NCBI GenBank assembly: GCA_902651635.1
Contig: CACRSC010000027.1
Span: forward strand, 313,887 to 377,886
Source: Mastigamoeba balamuthi
Taxonomy: Eukaryota; Evosea; Mastigamoebida; Mastigamoebidae
Direction of reading: 5' to 3'
Length of the DNA stretch: 64,000 nt
Shown: positions 40,786 through 52,052 of the stretch, piece after piece
Position numbering within the stretch: position 1 is the stretch's first letter
How the letters are laid out: each line of letters begins with the position of its first letter
Notes under the pieces: model-generated
Seen by the model: only the letters and a program-made list of their open reading frames with translations
Databases searched by the model: none
Told to the model about the DNA's origin: nothing
Program-made: the position numbers and the translations under genes

Positions 40786-42345
40786 ATGGAATCGGACCAT
40801 CACTGCCGAAGGGCCCCCACGTGGCCCCTAAGCCTCAGGCCCCATGTTGCAGATCCAACTCGCCAGCAGCTCTGGCAACTCTCGTCGTCGTCGTCCTCGC
40901 CGCAGCGGCAGCAGAGGCAGCAGGCGCTGCCCCGATTTCTCAGCCTGTCTCCGCGGTTCGCCGGGCATCCTGGAGACTGCCCCCCGAGGATGCCGCTCAG
41001 GGCAGGGGTGCTTTCCATGACCATGCGCAGCTGCCCCCAGCAAGCCTCGCAGTCCACAAAGAGTGTCACCGCAACGTCACCGTGCTCAGCGGCGCGCGTG
41101 CGTCTGGTCAGATCGGTGGCAGCCACGTCGCCCCGTCTCGCAACGTCCCCTGAAACTCTTTCGCCCAGGACACCAGCAAACGCCCCACGTCAGTCGTCGA
41201 CCCCTCCCGGTGCCAGCCGCTCGCACCCGAGGCCCCTCACGGGGTCTGAGAGCCACAGGAACTGCGCACTTCATAATACGGAGGCCATCACTGCATCTCA
41301 GGCAATGCCCTCGGCCTCGTTGATGCCGGGGTACGTGGTGGTGGAGGGGAGCGGGGCGCTGTGTTGGGTGACGGCCGACGGCGTGGCCGTGCAGCGCAGG
41401 TACCTCACCCAGGAGTTCGGAGGCTTCCGCGACGTGCCCCCGGGCGACCACACCCTCGCCATCGCCACCACCTGGACTGGGCCTCCCCTCACTGCCCGCT
41501 TCTCCCTCAAGCCTGTGCGACTCGCATCCCGCGTTGTGCAACGCTGTAGGACAGCTCATCCAAACTCAACGGTGCCGGTGGCAACGCAGGGAGGGGTGGC
41601 GGTGCTCAAGATCGAGGAGGATCGGCTGGTGGAGGAAGAGGACAGTGAGGCACATGCGGCCATGGGGCGAGCCGTCTTGGTAGGCACCATGAAGAGCAAC
41701 CTCGTCCCCTTCCCCTCATCGACAGACGGCTTCGACTCGGACAGCTCCGACCGGCCGCTCCCGCAACCCCAAGGGCAACAGCATCAGCAAGAATCGCCTG
41801 TGTCTACGCCCAGCACGAAGGAGCAGTACAGGCACAAGCACGGGCATGGCGGGCGCTGCCACGAGGGGTGTGCGCACCGGGTGACAGTGTGGGACATCAG
41901 CAAGCTCGACGACCTCTTCGACGACCTGCGTGCAGACCCCACGTCAGCAACGCTGCAGGGCTTGTACCTGGACATGGTGCACTACCAGCTGCTGCGTGGC
42001 AACATGCAGGCTGAGGTCCACATGTTAACAGGTAAACTCTGCTTCCTTCGGGTCAGCGGGCCCCGGACAGCAGCTGACTTTGCTCTGACACGCAGCAGAG
42101 TTTGCGCGGGCCGTTGTGCGGCACCTCGAGAGGCTGCCGGAGCTGAGGGCAGTTCTGTGCGGCGACGACGCTATCAGGACGCTTAAGGTGAGGGGCAATC
42201 ACGCAGAATTCAATGGATGGGAATGTGGTGGACTGACGGGGCTTGGGGGCAGGAGGGCCTGAAGAAGCACCGGAGGGACTGTGTGTCCTCAGTGGGTCAC
42301 GAGATGCAGGACCTCCTGGACGAGCAGTCCCAGGAGCCCTGCTGA
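40786..42345 (+). CDS. Array family copy E
   Basis: Introns 41515-41589, 42032-42098, 42188-42252; 450 aa. ATG 40786 was chosen because it lines up with the starts of sister copies, although the frame is open to 40618. Core as in D. Linker of 'type 2' (PSTKEQYRHKHGHGGRCHEG). LFDDLRADP replaces LFADLRADP. Intron 2 starts GTAAAC rather than GTGCG. Last exon EGLKKHRRDCVSSVGHEMQD. Confidence 0.85.
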
Positions 42346-42826
42346 GCTGCCTTCTGGCGCCAGATGCAGCGAGAGGCGGTCCATCTGCGCAGGCCTTGGG
42401 GAGCTCTGATTGGTGTACCACCACCCAATAATCTGTGGCACTTTGTGCTCGGTCTGATGCGTCGCTCCTTGTCTGCCTCGCTCTTCTCAGCCGCGTCCGC
42501 GCTCCCGCGTCGAGCTCCGCCTCGCGTAGCCCGGCTGTGCGTGTTCTTGAGCGTGACCCGGTCTCTGGATGTGGAGCTGTCCGGTTTGCACGCAACTGTG
42601 AAAATTGAGGAATGGCCTCGGTGGCCGCCCTGGATGAGTTACTCTGTCCCGCTTGGTCAGGCCCCATCGGAGCACACGGTGGCGCGATGACCCGAGCGGA
42701 GGTAACCGGAACTGCCGTATCGGGAAGGTGCATTCGGAAATCTGATCTCGTGGAGGTGCGTTGCCCGAAATGGCTCCAGAGGCGGGTGCCCGGATCTCGT
42801 GACGGGACGGTTAGCAACACGCCCGA

Positions 42827-42843
42827 GATCGGCGACTGCACAT
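42827..42843 (+). promoter_or_regulatory. Conserved start-proximal promoter block, copy F
   Basis: GATCGGCGACTGCACAT, 22 bp upstream of the copy F start codon, matches the copy G block at 45482-45498 except for one C/T difference. Confidence 0.5.
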
Positions 42844-42865
42844 TTCACAAGCGCAAGCACCCTCG

Positions 42866-44171
42866 ATGGCGGCAGAGCGTGAGGGGATGCGGCCGTGGCC
42901 CGCCAGCGCCAGGAAGTCAGCGGTGCCGAGCTTCGTGCGGCACGGGCACTGGCCGCAGTCGCACTCGTCGCAGGCGCAGTCGCAGTCGCTGCCCCACTTC
43001 TTCAGCCTCTCGCCACGCACCTTTGCCCAGCAGCAGCCAGAATGCACGCCGGCCTTCGTGCTGCCGCTCAGGGCGGGCGCCCCCGAGGCCCAGTCGACAT
43101 TACATTGCGGCATACTCCGTTGTAGCTCTGGACACCAGCACCACCTCGGCCTCGTTGATGCCGGGGTACGTGGTGGTGGAGGGCAGCGGGGCGCTGTGCT
43201 GGGTGACGGCCGACGGCGTGGCCGTGCAGCGCAGGCACCTCACCCAGGAGTTCGGCGGCTTCCGCGACGTGCCCCCGGGCGACCACACCCTCGCCATCGC
43301 CACCACCTGGACTGGGCCTCCCCTCACTGCCCGCTTCTCCCTCAAGCCCGTGCGACTCGCATCCCGCGTTGCGCAGCAACACAAACCATCGCAACGCAGT
43401 AACACAACACATTCCAACTAAACGGCGCCGGTGGCAACACAGGGAGGGGTGGCGGTGCTCAAGATCGAGGAGGAGCGGCTGGTGGAGGAGAAGGACAGCG
43501 AGGCACATGCGGCCATGGCGCGGGCCGTCGTGGTGGGCACCATGAAGAGCAACCTCGTCCCCTTCCCCTCATCGGCAGACGACCCCGACTCGGACCGCTC
43601 CGGCCGAACGTCCCCGACCCTCCAGCAGCAGGAGGCGCCAGTGTCAGCGCCGTCTAGCCCGCAGGGGCAGCACCGGCACAAGCATGGGCATAGCGGGCGC
43701 TGCCCTGAGGGGTGTGCGCACCGGGTGACAGTGTGGGACATCAGCAAGCTCGACGACCTCTTCGCCGACCTGCGTGCAGACCCCACGTCGGCGACGCTGC
43801 AGGGCTTGTACCTGGACATGGTGCACTACCAGCTGCTGCGCGGCAACATGCAGGCTGAGGTCCACATGTTCACTGGTGCGCACGCTGTTGTACTGCTGAG
43901 TGTTCTGCAAGTCTTGCTGATTGTTGATACGCAGAATTCGCCAAGGCCATTGTGCGCCATCTCGAAATGCTACCGGAGATGAATGCTCTAATGGTGCAAG
44001 ATGCCGTTATCAATACGTTCATGGTACATTTCTTCCTATGGTAGTGATTATCTGTTGCGGTTCTTACAGAATGCATAGGAAACTCTGAAGAAGCACAGGA
44101 GGGACTCTGTGTCGTTTCTGGGAATTCAGATTCAGGACCTTCTTGACAGGAAGATCCAGACGTCAGTCTGA
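42866..44171 (+). pseudogene. Array family copy F, first exon shortened and out of frame
   Basis: Introns 43350-43442, 43876-43934, 44024-44078. The N-terminus (MAAEREGMRPWPASARK, QSLPHFFSLSPRTFAQ) and the core (GYVVVEGSGALCWVTADGVA) are in different frames; exon 1 is 484 nt (3n+1), whereas every other copy has 3n. About 240 nt or more of the variable linker found in sister copies is missing, between about 43090 and 43130. Everything downstream is intact (89-nt exon, stop at 44171). So F is either a recent pseudogene, starts at another codon, or has an unrecognised intron at the junction. An upstream ATG at 42612 is in frame with the core but lies in sequence homologous to the copy G promoter. 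Confidence 0.7.
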
Positions 44172-45515
44172 CACGGTGCACAATAGCGACTACATTCCTT
44201 CTTTTCCACAAGGATACGCATTACTGCCGCAGCATTCGGCACTCACCAGGGACCGCCCTGTTGTGACTAGTAACCGTCAATTGATAGCCGTCCACAACAG
44301 CTACAAATAAAACTTATCCTACCCTAACGCCTGTAACAAGGCATACACACATGTGATTGCCCTGCCATATAGCTGGATTCCGACAAACAGCGTGTCTGAG
44401 CTTGTTATTTCGGGTATATTATTTTGTTAGTTTTTGAGGGGTGAGTATTGATGCCACAGTGGGGCGGCCTGCTTGAGACCCGTGAGCATTCAACGCCGCT
44501 CACACAACCAGCTAACACCTCTGGCCCCACTCGTTTGCACTGTGGCAGCAGCTGGCACGTCCTCAGCCTCTTTCCTGGTTCGCCGTTCTGTGGTTTTATC
44601 CCCCCACAGGAGAGGCTGCCCACAGCACAGCAACACGTTGCACCCAGACGGCATCGGTGGCGGCACAAGGCCTCGTGATGCTGGGCCTCTCATAGGAGCG
44701 AGTGCAGGAGTCCTGCAGAGGTGCTCTGACTGGAATTCCTCAATTTTGGTGTGCCGCCTGCCACCACCCTCTAGCTCTTTCGCCCGCTCTCACCGGTGTT
44801 AGTGCTCTGACTCCGAGTTCCACAGCCTATTACAGTATCCCGACCCCCAGTCCTATCAGCGTTTGTGTCCCGCTCTCTACATGTACTAGGCACAGCTCCA
44901 AAAATGGCTATTTGTCTGCCTTTTTGGGGGCTGACTGGTTACCCTGCGCTGATCATCACATCCCCTTCCACAGGAGCCAAAAGAGCGACTGTTGCTTCAG
45001 TCCTGAGCTAAGAGGATGTGAGAACTCCTATCACTGATCCCCCACCCCATTTTCCCAAAGGGGTTTCTAACAGGTTTCGGGTGAGCAAGCTGCGTGTCTT
45101 GTAGAATCGCTGCATTCCATTTCTAAAAAGAGCAATGCACATCCTCGTAATATCGGAGCACATCGCCTAACAACGTATTGTGAACAATGCATGATTTCAT
45201 TCGATGTCAAGCGTCTTTTTCACGGTTGCTCTTTTCGGGGGCGGTACAGGCGTTCCACGGGCGTGTCTGTGCGTTGCACACTGCAGTTGGAAGAGGGCTC
45301 GTGGTCCTCCGAGAACCCGCAGGAACGGAGCCGCTGTTCCGTTCCCCGTCGCAAGCGACTGGCGCCATCGCGGTGGGAAGGTGCAGTCGGAATAAGTGCC
45401 CGGCACGGTGCGTTGCCCGGATTGGTGCGAGGGTGGGTTCACGGATCCGCCCCCTACAGTGCGAGCCTGCAACGTGCCAGCGATCGGTGACTGCACATTA
45501 TTTCAAGCGCCCTCG
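44172..45515. other. Intergenic between copies F and G
   Basis: 1344 bp, AT-richer than the coding sequence. No gene recognised. The last about 35 bp repeat the promoter block of copy F. Confidence 0.45.
45482..45498 (+). promoter_or_regulatory. Conserved start-proximal promoter block, copy G
   Basis: GATCGGTGACTGCACAT, 17 bp upstream of the copy G start codon; see the matching block at 42827-42843. Confidence 0.5.
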
Positions 45516-47071
45516 ATGGCAACAGAGCGTGCGGGGTTTTTGCGCCTGTGGCCTGCTGCCGCCAAGCGGACTGCTGTGCCGAGCTTCGTGCGCCACGGGC
45601 ACTGGCCCCAGTCGTCGCAGGCGCAGCCGCAGTCGCTGCCCCACTTCCTCAGTCTCTCGCCGCGCGCCTTCGCCCAGCATCAGCCCGAGTGTCCCTCGGC
45701 CTTCACTCTGCCCTTCCGGGCGGCCGCCTCTGAGGCCCCGGTAGCTCGGCCACCCACGAGGGCGTGCACGAGCAGGGCAGTGGCGCAGAGGCAGCAGACC
45801 CTCACCATGCGCAGCAGCACCCCGCCATCCTCCTCGTCTGCCTGTGCTGCCCCGGCATCCTCGGCTTTCCCTGTGCCACGCTCGCGGTCTGTTGGGCACC
45901 TCACGGCATCTCTGGGGTCTCCTCGTCTCCCCGCATCGCCAGAGACGCTGTCGCCTAGAGCTGCGCCGCGGGCAATGTCTCCAAGCCGGTCTTCACCCCC
46001 GAGACGCCGCAACTCCTGTGCTGCCGCATGCTTGAGTGCGGCGACCGACGCCAGCGCCAGCTCCACGGCAGCGATGCCGGGGTACGTGGTGGTGGAGGGC
46101 AGCGGGGCGCTGTGTTGGGTGACGGCCGACGGGGTGGCCGTGCAGCGCAGTTACCTCACCCAGGAGTTCGGAGGCTTCCGCGACGTGCCCCCGGGCGACC
46201 ACACCCTCGCCATCGCCACCACCTGGACTGGGCCTCCCCTCACTGCCAGCTTCTCCCTCAAGCCTGTGCGACTCTCCTCTCGCATTGAAACTGCGCATCA
46301 CAACCCAACGCAACGCCAACGCAACTCAAACCTCATGGGCGGCGATACAGGGAGGGGTGGCGGTGCTCAAGATCGAGGAGGAGCGGCTGGTGGAGGAGGA
46401 GGACAGCGAGGCACACGCGGCCATGGCGCGGGCGGTCGTGGTGGGCACCATGAAGAGCAACCTCGTCCCCTTCCCCTCCCCTGCCGACGACCCCCTCTCG
46501 GACGACCGCTCCGACGACAGCATGCGCGTGCCCCAGCAAGAGCAGCAGGAGGCGCCAGTGGTGGCCCTCAGGACGTATCACGGTGGGCGCTGCCAAGAGG
46601 GGTGTGCGCACCGGGTGACTGTGTGGGACATCAGCAAGCTCGACGATCTCTTCGCCGACCTGCGTGCAGACCCCACGTCGGCGACGCTGCAGGGCTTGTA
46701 CCTGGACATGGTGCACTACCAGCTGCTGCGCGGCAACATGCAGGCTGAGGTCCACATGTTCACCGGTGCGGTTTAAAGGGGGTAGTCCGCGGCGGGGGAA
46801 AGGGTTAGCCTTGACTGACTGGGAATTCCTCAAATTGCAGAATTCGGTAAGACCATTGTGCGCCACCTTGAGGCGTTGCCGGAGCTGGATGCTCTATTGA
46901 ATCGCGACGCCACAGTTACATTGTTCACGGTGCATTCATCCGCACGCATGATTATACTTGTACTCACAGAACTCGAAGGAAACTCTGAAGAAGCACAGGA
47001 AGGATTCTGTGTCGTCTCTGGGCCAGAAGATCCAGGATCTCCTGGACAAGAAGGTCCAAAAGTCTGTATGA
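45516..47071 (+). CDS. Array family copy G
   Basis: Introns 46266-46350, 46766-46840, 46930-46978; 448 aa. The last acceptor is CGAAG at 46978 (aligned with copy F); a CACAG twelve bases earlier would add four residues in frame. N-terminus MATERAGFLRLWPAAAKRTA and QSLPHFLSLSPRAFAQHQPE resemble F. Core with QRSYLTQEFGGFRDVPPG, shared with I rather than F or H. Linker 'type 1' as in D and H. Last exon ETLKKHRKDSVSSLGQKIQD. Confidence 0.87.
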
Positions 47072-47804
47072 TCAGAGGAAGCTATGCCGGACACCTCCAC
47101 GCCCGCACCACAACGCACACCCCATTTGAAGCCTCCCAAAAACTACAAGAATAAGTGGCAGTATTCCCAGCTTAGGCATCATTTTTACCTTGCGCTTTTC
47201 GTCTCCTGGCAGCTTGATGTTCCTGTCACGATCTCGCGAGGAGTGCTGCTAGCCTGAGTGGAAGTGGAGGAGTTCAGCTATGGCGGGGCCTTACGCGTGC
47301 ACCAAATTTTAAGATGGCTTTTTTATAAATAGGCGCAGCTCAGCGATTGTCGACAGAAGAGATGGATCGTCGTGTGTCGTGCCGACTGCGGCGTCAGTGC
47401 TCGTAGCGCGAGTATTACCAGCAGAGTTTGGCTCTCCTGAGGCGGGGATAAGTGCATTTCCGATCTGCTGAAAAAACTGAAGTCGTCAGCGGCAGTGGGG
47501 ACCGAGCCCCTCTCGTCGGAGAGGCAAGACAGCAGCAGCCCTGCCACGCAGGCCGCTGGCGCTCGTTAATCCCCGATGGCCAGAGGGCGATGCGTTGGCA
47601 TGGCTCTGGGCGATGCGGCGGGAGAAGCCCAGAGAACACTCCGTCGAACGCAGAGAAGAGCAGCCGGGCTGGCGATGGAAGCACGAGGTTGCCAGCAGAA
47701 CGGGCGGCCTGGAATTTCTCCTGGGGTGTCCGAGAGCGCACGTATAGCTCACATTTACAAACGAGGCGTTCTGCATCAGAGACCTCGTCGCTCGACCCTC
47801 CTCC
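47072..47804. other. Intergenic between copies G and H
   Basis: 733 bp. The AT-rich first part includes TTTTTTATAAATAGG near 47320, which looks like a TATA-type element but lies about 480 bp from the copy H start. No gene recognised. Confidence 0.4.
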
Positions 47805-49404
47805 ATGGAAACGGTCCCCCTCGGGTCCACATCGTGGCCTCTGTCCAAGCGGCTGCTCAGTGTGCCCAGCGTCGCTCGCCAGCGGCCACCGACGACGTCG
47901 TCCATGACGCAGTCGCTGCCCAGCTTCCTCAGCCACGCGCCCCTCTTCTCGCTGCCGGGTATCACCTCCTCGACCTCCACGCACACGCACAAGGCCAGGA
48001 TGTCCGAAGCATCGAGGCCCACCACCACATCGTCATTCAAGGGGCTGCCGGCCGATGACGCTGTCCTGACTCACAAGCATCCGGCGACCACGCACAGCTG
48101 CCCCTCTGTCCTCAGCTCGTCGAGCAAAGGCGTCCCGCCCTCGCCCAATACTCCGGCCGCCCGCTGTCGCTCCAACTCCGTCGGCGCCGTCCCCGCCAAG
48201 CAGTCCCGCCTCGGCAGAGCGCCGGATGCTCTGCTGTCGCTGTCGCCCAGGGCCACAGCCCTGACGCTGTCTCTGTCGCCTCGCACGTACAACCCAAGTC
48301 CAAGAGCCCACACGTCCTCCCAGAGCGCCATGGGCTGCACAACGACGGCCACAGCGGGAGGAACCAGTGTCGGCACTGCCTCGGCGTCGTTGATGCCGGG
48401 GTACGTGGTGGTGGAGGGCAGCGGGGCGCTGTGCTGGGTGACGGCGGACGGCGTGGCCGTGCAGCGCAGGCACCTCACACAGGAGTTCGGCGGCTTCCGC
48501 GACGTGCCCCCGGGCGACCACACCCTCGCCATCGCCACCACCTGGACTGGGACCCCCCTCATAGCCCGCTTCTCCCTCAAGCCCGTGCGACTCCAAAACA
48601 CGTCAAACGCGATCAAATGCACTTGACGCCATTCTGGAACACCTCATCATCACAAAGCAACTGAGCGCATCGGCGTCGGCAACACAGGGAGGGGTGGCGG
48701 TGCTCAAGATCGAGGAGGAGCGGCTGGTGGAGGAGGAGGACAGCGAGGCACACGCGGCCATGGCGCGGGCGGTCGTGGTGGGCACCATGAAGAGCAACCT
48801 CGTCCCCTTCCCCTCCCCTGCCGACGACCCCCTCTCGGACGACCGCTCCGACGACAGCATGCGCGTGCCCCAGCAAGAGCAGCAGGAGGCGCCAGTGGTG
48901 ACGCTCAGGACGTATCACGGTGGGCGCTGCCAAGAGGGGTGTGCGCACCGGGTGACAGTGTGGGACATCAGCAAACTCGACGACCTCTTCGCCGACCTGC
49001 GTGCAGACCCCACGTCGGCGACGCTGCGGGGCTTGTACCTGGACATGGTGCACTACCAGCTGCTGCGCGGCAACATGCAAGCTGAGGTCCACCTGTACAC
49101 AGGTGCGCTGTGAACTAGTATTCAGAGCTCTACTAACGTGTGGTATTGGTTATCTAGAGTATGCGAAAGTGATGGTGCGTCACCTGGTAGCTCTGCCAGA
49201 GCTAAGTGATGTACTGTGTCCGGACCCCACTGTGAACGCATTCAAGGTACATTCCAGTTTGATGCTGAACCGTAGTATTGTGCCTGAACACAGTACCCGT
49301 CGCAGGATGCTCTCCAAGGTCATAGAAGAGACGCGGTGTCGATGCTCGGTTTCCGCCTGGAAAACCTCCTTGAACAGAAGAGGCCTCTCACCCAGGACAA
49401 GTGA
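47805..49404 (+). CDS. Array family copy H
   Basis: Introns 48585-48687, 49103-49157, 49247-49305; 460 aa. N-terminus: SWPLSKRLLSVPSVARQ, TQSLPSFLSHAPLFSLPG, similar to copy I. Core with LMPGYVVVEGSGALCW and an unusual TWTGTPLIARFSLKP. Exon 2 is almost identical in nucleotides to copy G (type 1 linker, SDDRSDDSMRVPQQEQQEAP). Last exon DALQGHRRDAVSMLGFRLEN, diverged. Confidence 0.87.
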
Positions 49405-50246
49405 GCCCGCCACACAGCAGCTCTTTTGTTTCAGTACGACCACGACACCTCGTCAGTGGTCTTCTTTCAGAACGAACTCAATTCTGCTTGTTCAGATCAC
49501 GTACACACACACACACACACAATCCAGACACAGGAATAGATCAATTGACTGTCCGTGTGTCAGTTATTCGTCATTCATCTGAAACGTCGAGAGACGGGAT
49601 TGGCTTTCTCTCTCATTTTTCTGGCTCCTGGGGGTCGTTTATCGAGTTGCGCCTGTGTCATTGAGCCTCGTCGGGCGCACCACCAGCCCTTTGCGCGTGT
49701 GAGAGCAGAGAGTTTCCACTTCAATGCAGCAATGGCGCGAGTGTCCTCTGTGGATGCGAAGTCTATTTTTGTATTGCGCGCATTCGCGGGCTTCGGTGGG
49801 ATTCTTCTCTCTCTTCTGACCAAGGGGTCCACGGGGCTCCGTTGCGGAAGTGCCGCCTAGAATGACCGAGGTAGGGAGTGCGAGGGGGGAGGCAAGCGTC
49901 GGCAATGCCAGCGCAGAGATGGAGGGCATCTTAGTGCGGGTGTGCATTCGGTCCATCTGCAAGAACTTGAACAGCGTGTCCCTTCTGGAGGAGGGGAGAA
50001 GGGCGGACCCAGAGAAGGCAAAGGAAGGTGCTTCCAACCCCTTCTTGTCACCACAGAAGCCCCGCCGAGAACTGCAAAAGGCAGTCGCAGAATGGCGAGG
50101 GCACCGGCCTGGCGAGAGTTCCATCCTCTCGGTGCATCTCAAGATCGCAGGAGCCATCGGCCCCAGAGCCCGATCATTGTTTACGCGCGTTCCACAGCCA
50201 CACACGGAGTGGCTCGCACGCACACAGCTCACAGCTCATAGCGCGC
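49405..50246. other. Intergenic between copies H and I
   Basis: 842 bp. A (CA)n microsatellite lies at about 49501-49520. A frame at 49850-50250 is open but has no support. Confidence 0.4.
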
Positions 50247-52052
50247 ATGGCGGCTGCCCCTGCTCCCCTCGTCGGGTCCTCCTCGTGGCCTCTCTGCAAG
50301 CGGCCCCCCGTGCCCAGCATCGCCAAGCAGCGCCTCTCCTCGTCTTCGACCTCGTCCTCGTCGCTGACATCGCCTCCATCGCAGTCGCTGCCCAGCTTCC
50401 TCTGCCTCTCGCCTCGCTTCTCTCTCTCGGGCGATGCCTCCACGGGCAGCGCGCCTCTGTCGCAGCAGAGCAGCAGGGCCAGGCCCTCCGAGGGCTCGCG
50501 GCCCCCCACTGTGTCCTCGGTCTCGTCTTCGTCGCCCAAGGCGCTGGCTCTGGCATCCAGCGACGCCCCGCTGGTGCTGCAGCGGTTCCCCACCGCTGCC
50601 AGGAGCTGCCCCTCCATCCTCGGAGCTGCTGGCAAGCCCTCCACCGCCTCTTCCTCGGCCTCGGCGGCGTCGCCCAGGCCTCCCACGACGCGCCCCCGCT
50701 CCAACTCGGTGGGCGGCCCCATTAGGCCACTCCGCTACCCGGCCTCCCCGGAGACGCTGTCGCCGTCGCCCAGGGCCACAGCCCTCACGCTCCAGCCGTC
50801 GTCGCCACGCACGCAGCCGCAGCAGCAGATACCCTCCCCAAAGCTCCTCGCCTCCTCCAAGGCCGCACTCGGCTCGCCGGCTGCCACACCCGGACGAGCT
50901 TGGGCCAGCGCGACTGCGCCAACACCTGCCTCGGTCTCGTGCCTGCGCGGATTCGTTGTGGTGGAGGGCAGCGGGGCGCTGTGCTGGGTGACGGCCGACG
51001 GGGTGGCCGTGCAGCGCAGTTACCTCACCCAGGAGTTCGGAGGCTTCCGCGACGTGCCCCCGGGCGACCACACCCTCGCCATCGCCACCACCTGGACTGG
51101 GCCTCCCCTCACTGCCCGCTTCTCTCTCAAGCCAGTGCGACTTCCATCTCGCATTGAAACTGAGCATCACAACTCATCGCAACTTCACGCAACGTCAACG
51201 CAACTCAAACTGCATGATGGCAATGCAGGGAGGGGTAGCGGTGCTCAAGATCGAGGAGGAGCGGCTGGTGGAGGAGGAGGACAGCGAGGCACACGCGGCC
51301 ATGGCGCGGGCTGTCGTGGTGGGCACCATGAAGAGCAACCTCGTCCCCTTCCCCTCCCCTGCCGACGACCCCGACTCGGACCGCTCCGGCCGAACGTCCC
51401 CGGCCCTCCAGCAGCAGGAGGCGCCTGCGTTAGCGCCGTCTAGCCCGCAGGGGCAGCACAGGCACAAGCACGGGCACAGCGGGCGGTGCCCCGAGGGGTG
51501 TGCGCACCGGGTGACAGTGTGGGACATCAGCAAGCTCGACGACCTCTTCGCCGACCTGCGTGCAGACCCCACGTCGGCGACGCTGCAGGGCTTGTACCTG
51601 GACATGGTGCACTACCAGCTGCTGCGCGGCAGCATGCAGGCTGAGGTCCACATGTTCACTGGTGAGCTCTGCGCACTGCGCTGTGCGGCGGTCAGCAGCT
51701 GACAGTGATGGTTGCGTGGACCACGTGCAGAGTTTGCGCGGGCCATTGTGCGGCACCTCGAGGCGCTGCCGGAGCTGAGGGCGGTGCTGTGCGGCGACGA
51801 CACAGTGGGGAACTTCAGGGTGCGCTGAGCCCCCGCACCGGAATGGGAAGTTAATGTCGAGGGGCGCTCAGCGACTGCCAGTGGCACCGCACTCGCCAGA
51901 GCCGCACAGACTCACGGGCGCACACACTGCAGGAGGCGCTCAAGAGCCACAGGAGGGAGAGCGTGTCGGTGCTGGGGAACCGCATGCAGGACCTCCTCGA
52001 GGAGGACGTGCAGCAGCAGCAGCAGCGCCTGCAGCAGCAGTCGTCCTTCTGA
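50247..52052 (+). CDS. Array family copy I
   Basis: Introns 51135-51228, 51662-51730, 51820-51932; 509 aa, the longest of the D-I set. N-terminus SSSWPLCKRPPVPSIAKQRL, SQSLPSFLCLSPRFSLSGDA. The core begins at about residue 233 as RGFVVVEGSGALCWVTADGV. Linker 'type 2' (SSPQGQHRHKHGHSGRCPEG), nearly identical to copy F. The C-terminus ends in a Gln-rich tail (VQQQQQRLQQQSSF). Last member of the array. Confidence 0.88.

Larger units (their letters stand above)
31466..52052 (+). other. Tandem array of nine paralogues (A-I) of an AAR2-N-like, lineage-specific family
   Basis: Nine same-strand copies, interrupted only by a minus-strand cyclin gene between C and D. Shared features, seen directly: (1) a disordered Ser/Pro N-terminus, in D-I with a Q[ST]LPxFxSLSPR motif; (2) a beta-rich block ending FxGFRDVPPGxHTxxxxxTW; (3) intron 1, phase 0, absent in C; (4) GGVxVLK...LVEE and MKSNLVPFP; (5) VWDISKLDDLFxDL...YLDMVHYQLL; (6) intron 2, phase 1; (7) an exon of exactly 89 nt with VRHLExLPEL; (8) intron 3, phase 0, and a short last exon. 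D-I also carry HKHGH/GRCxEGCAH. The order FxGxxxxPPGxH, then GxxVLK, EE, and SNLxxxPxP parallels the N-terminal domain of AAR2, a U5 snRNP assembly factor; this is a by-eye similarity. No signal peptide or TM. Confidence 0.8.

Noticed and set aside
47318-47335. TATA-like box (TTTTTTATAAATAGG) as the copy H promoter
   Set aside because: It is about 480 bp from the start codon and no other array copy has an equivalent, so the link is too weak to list as a promoter.
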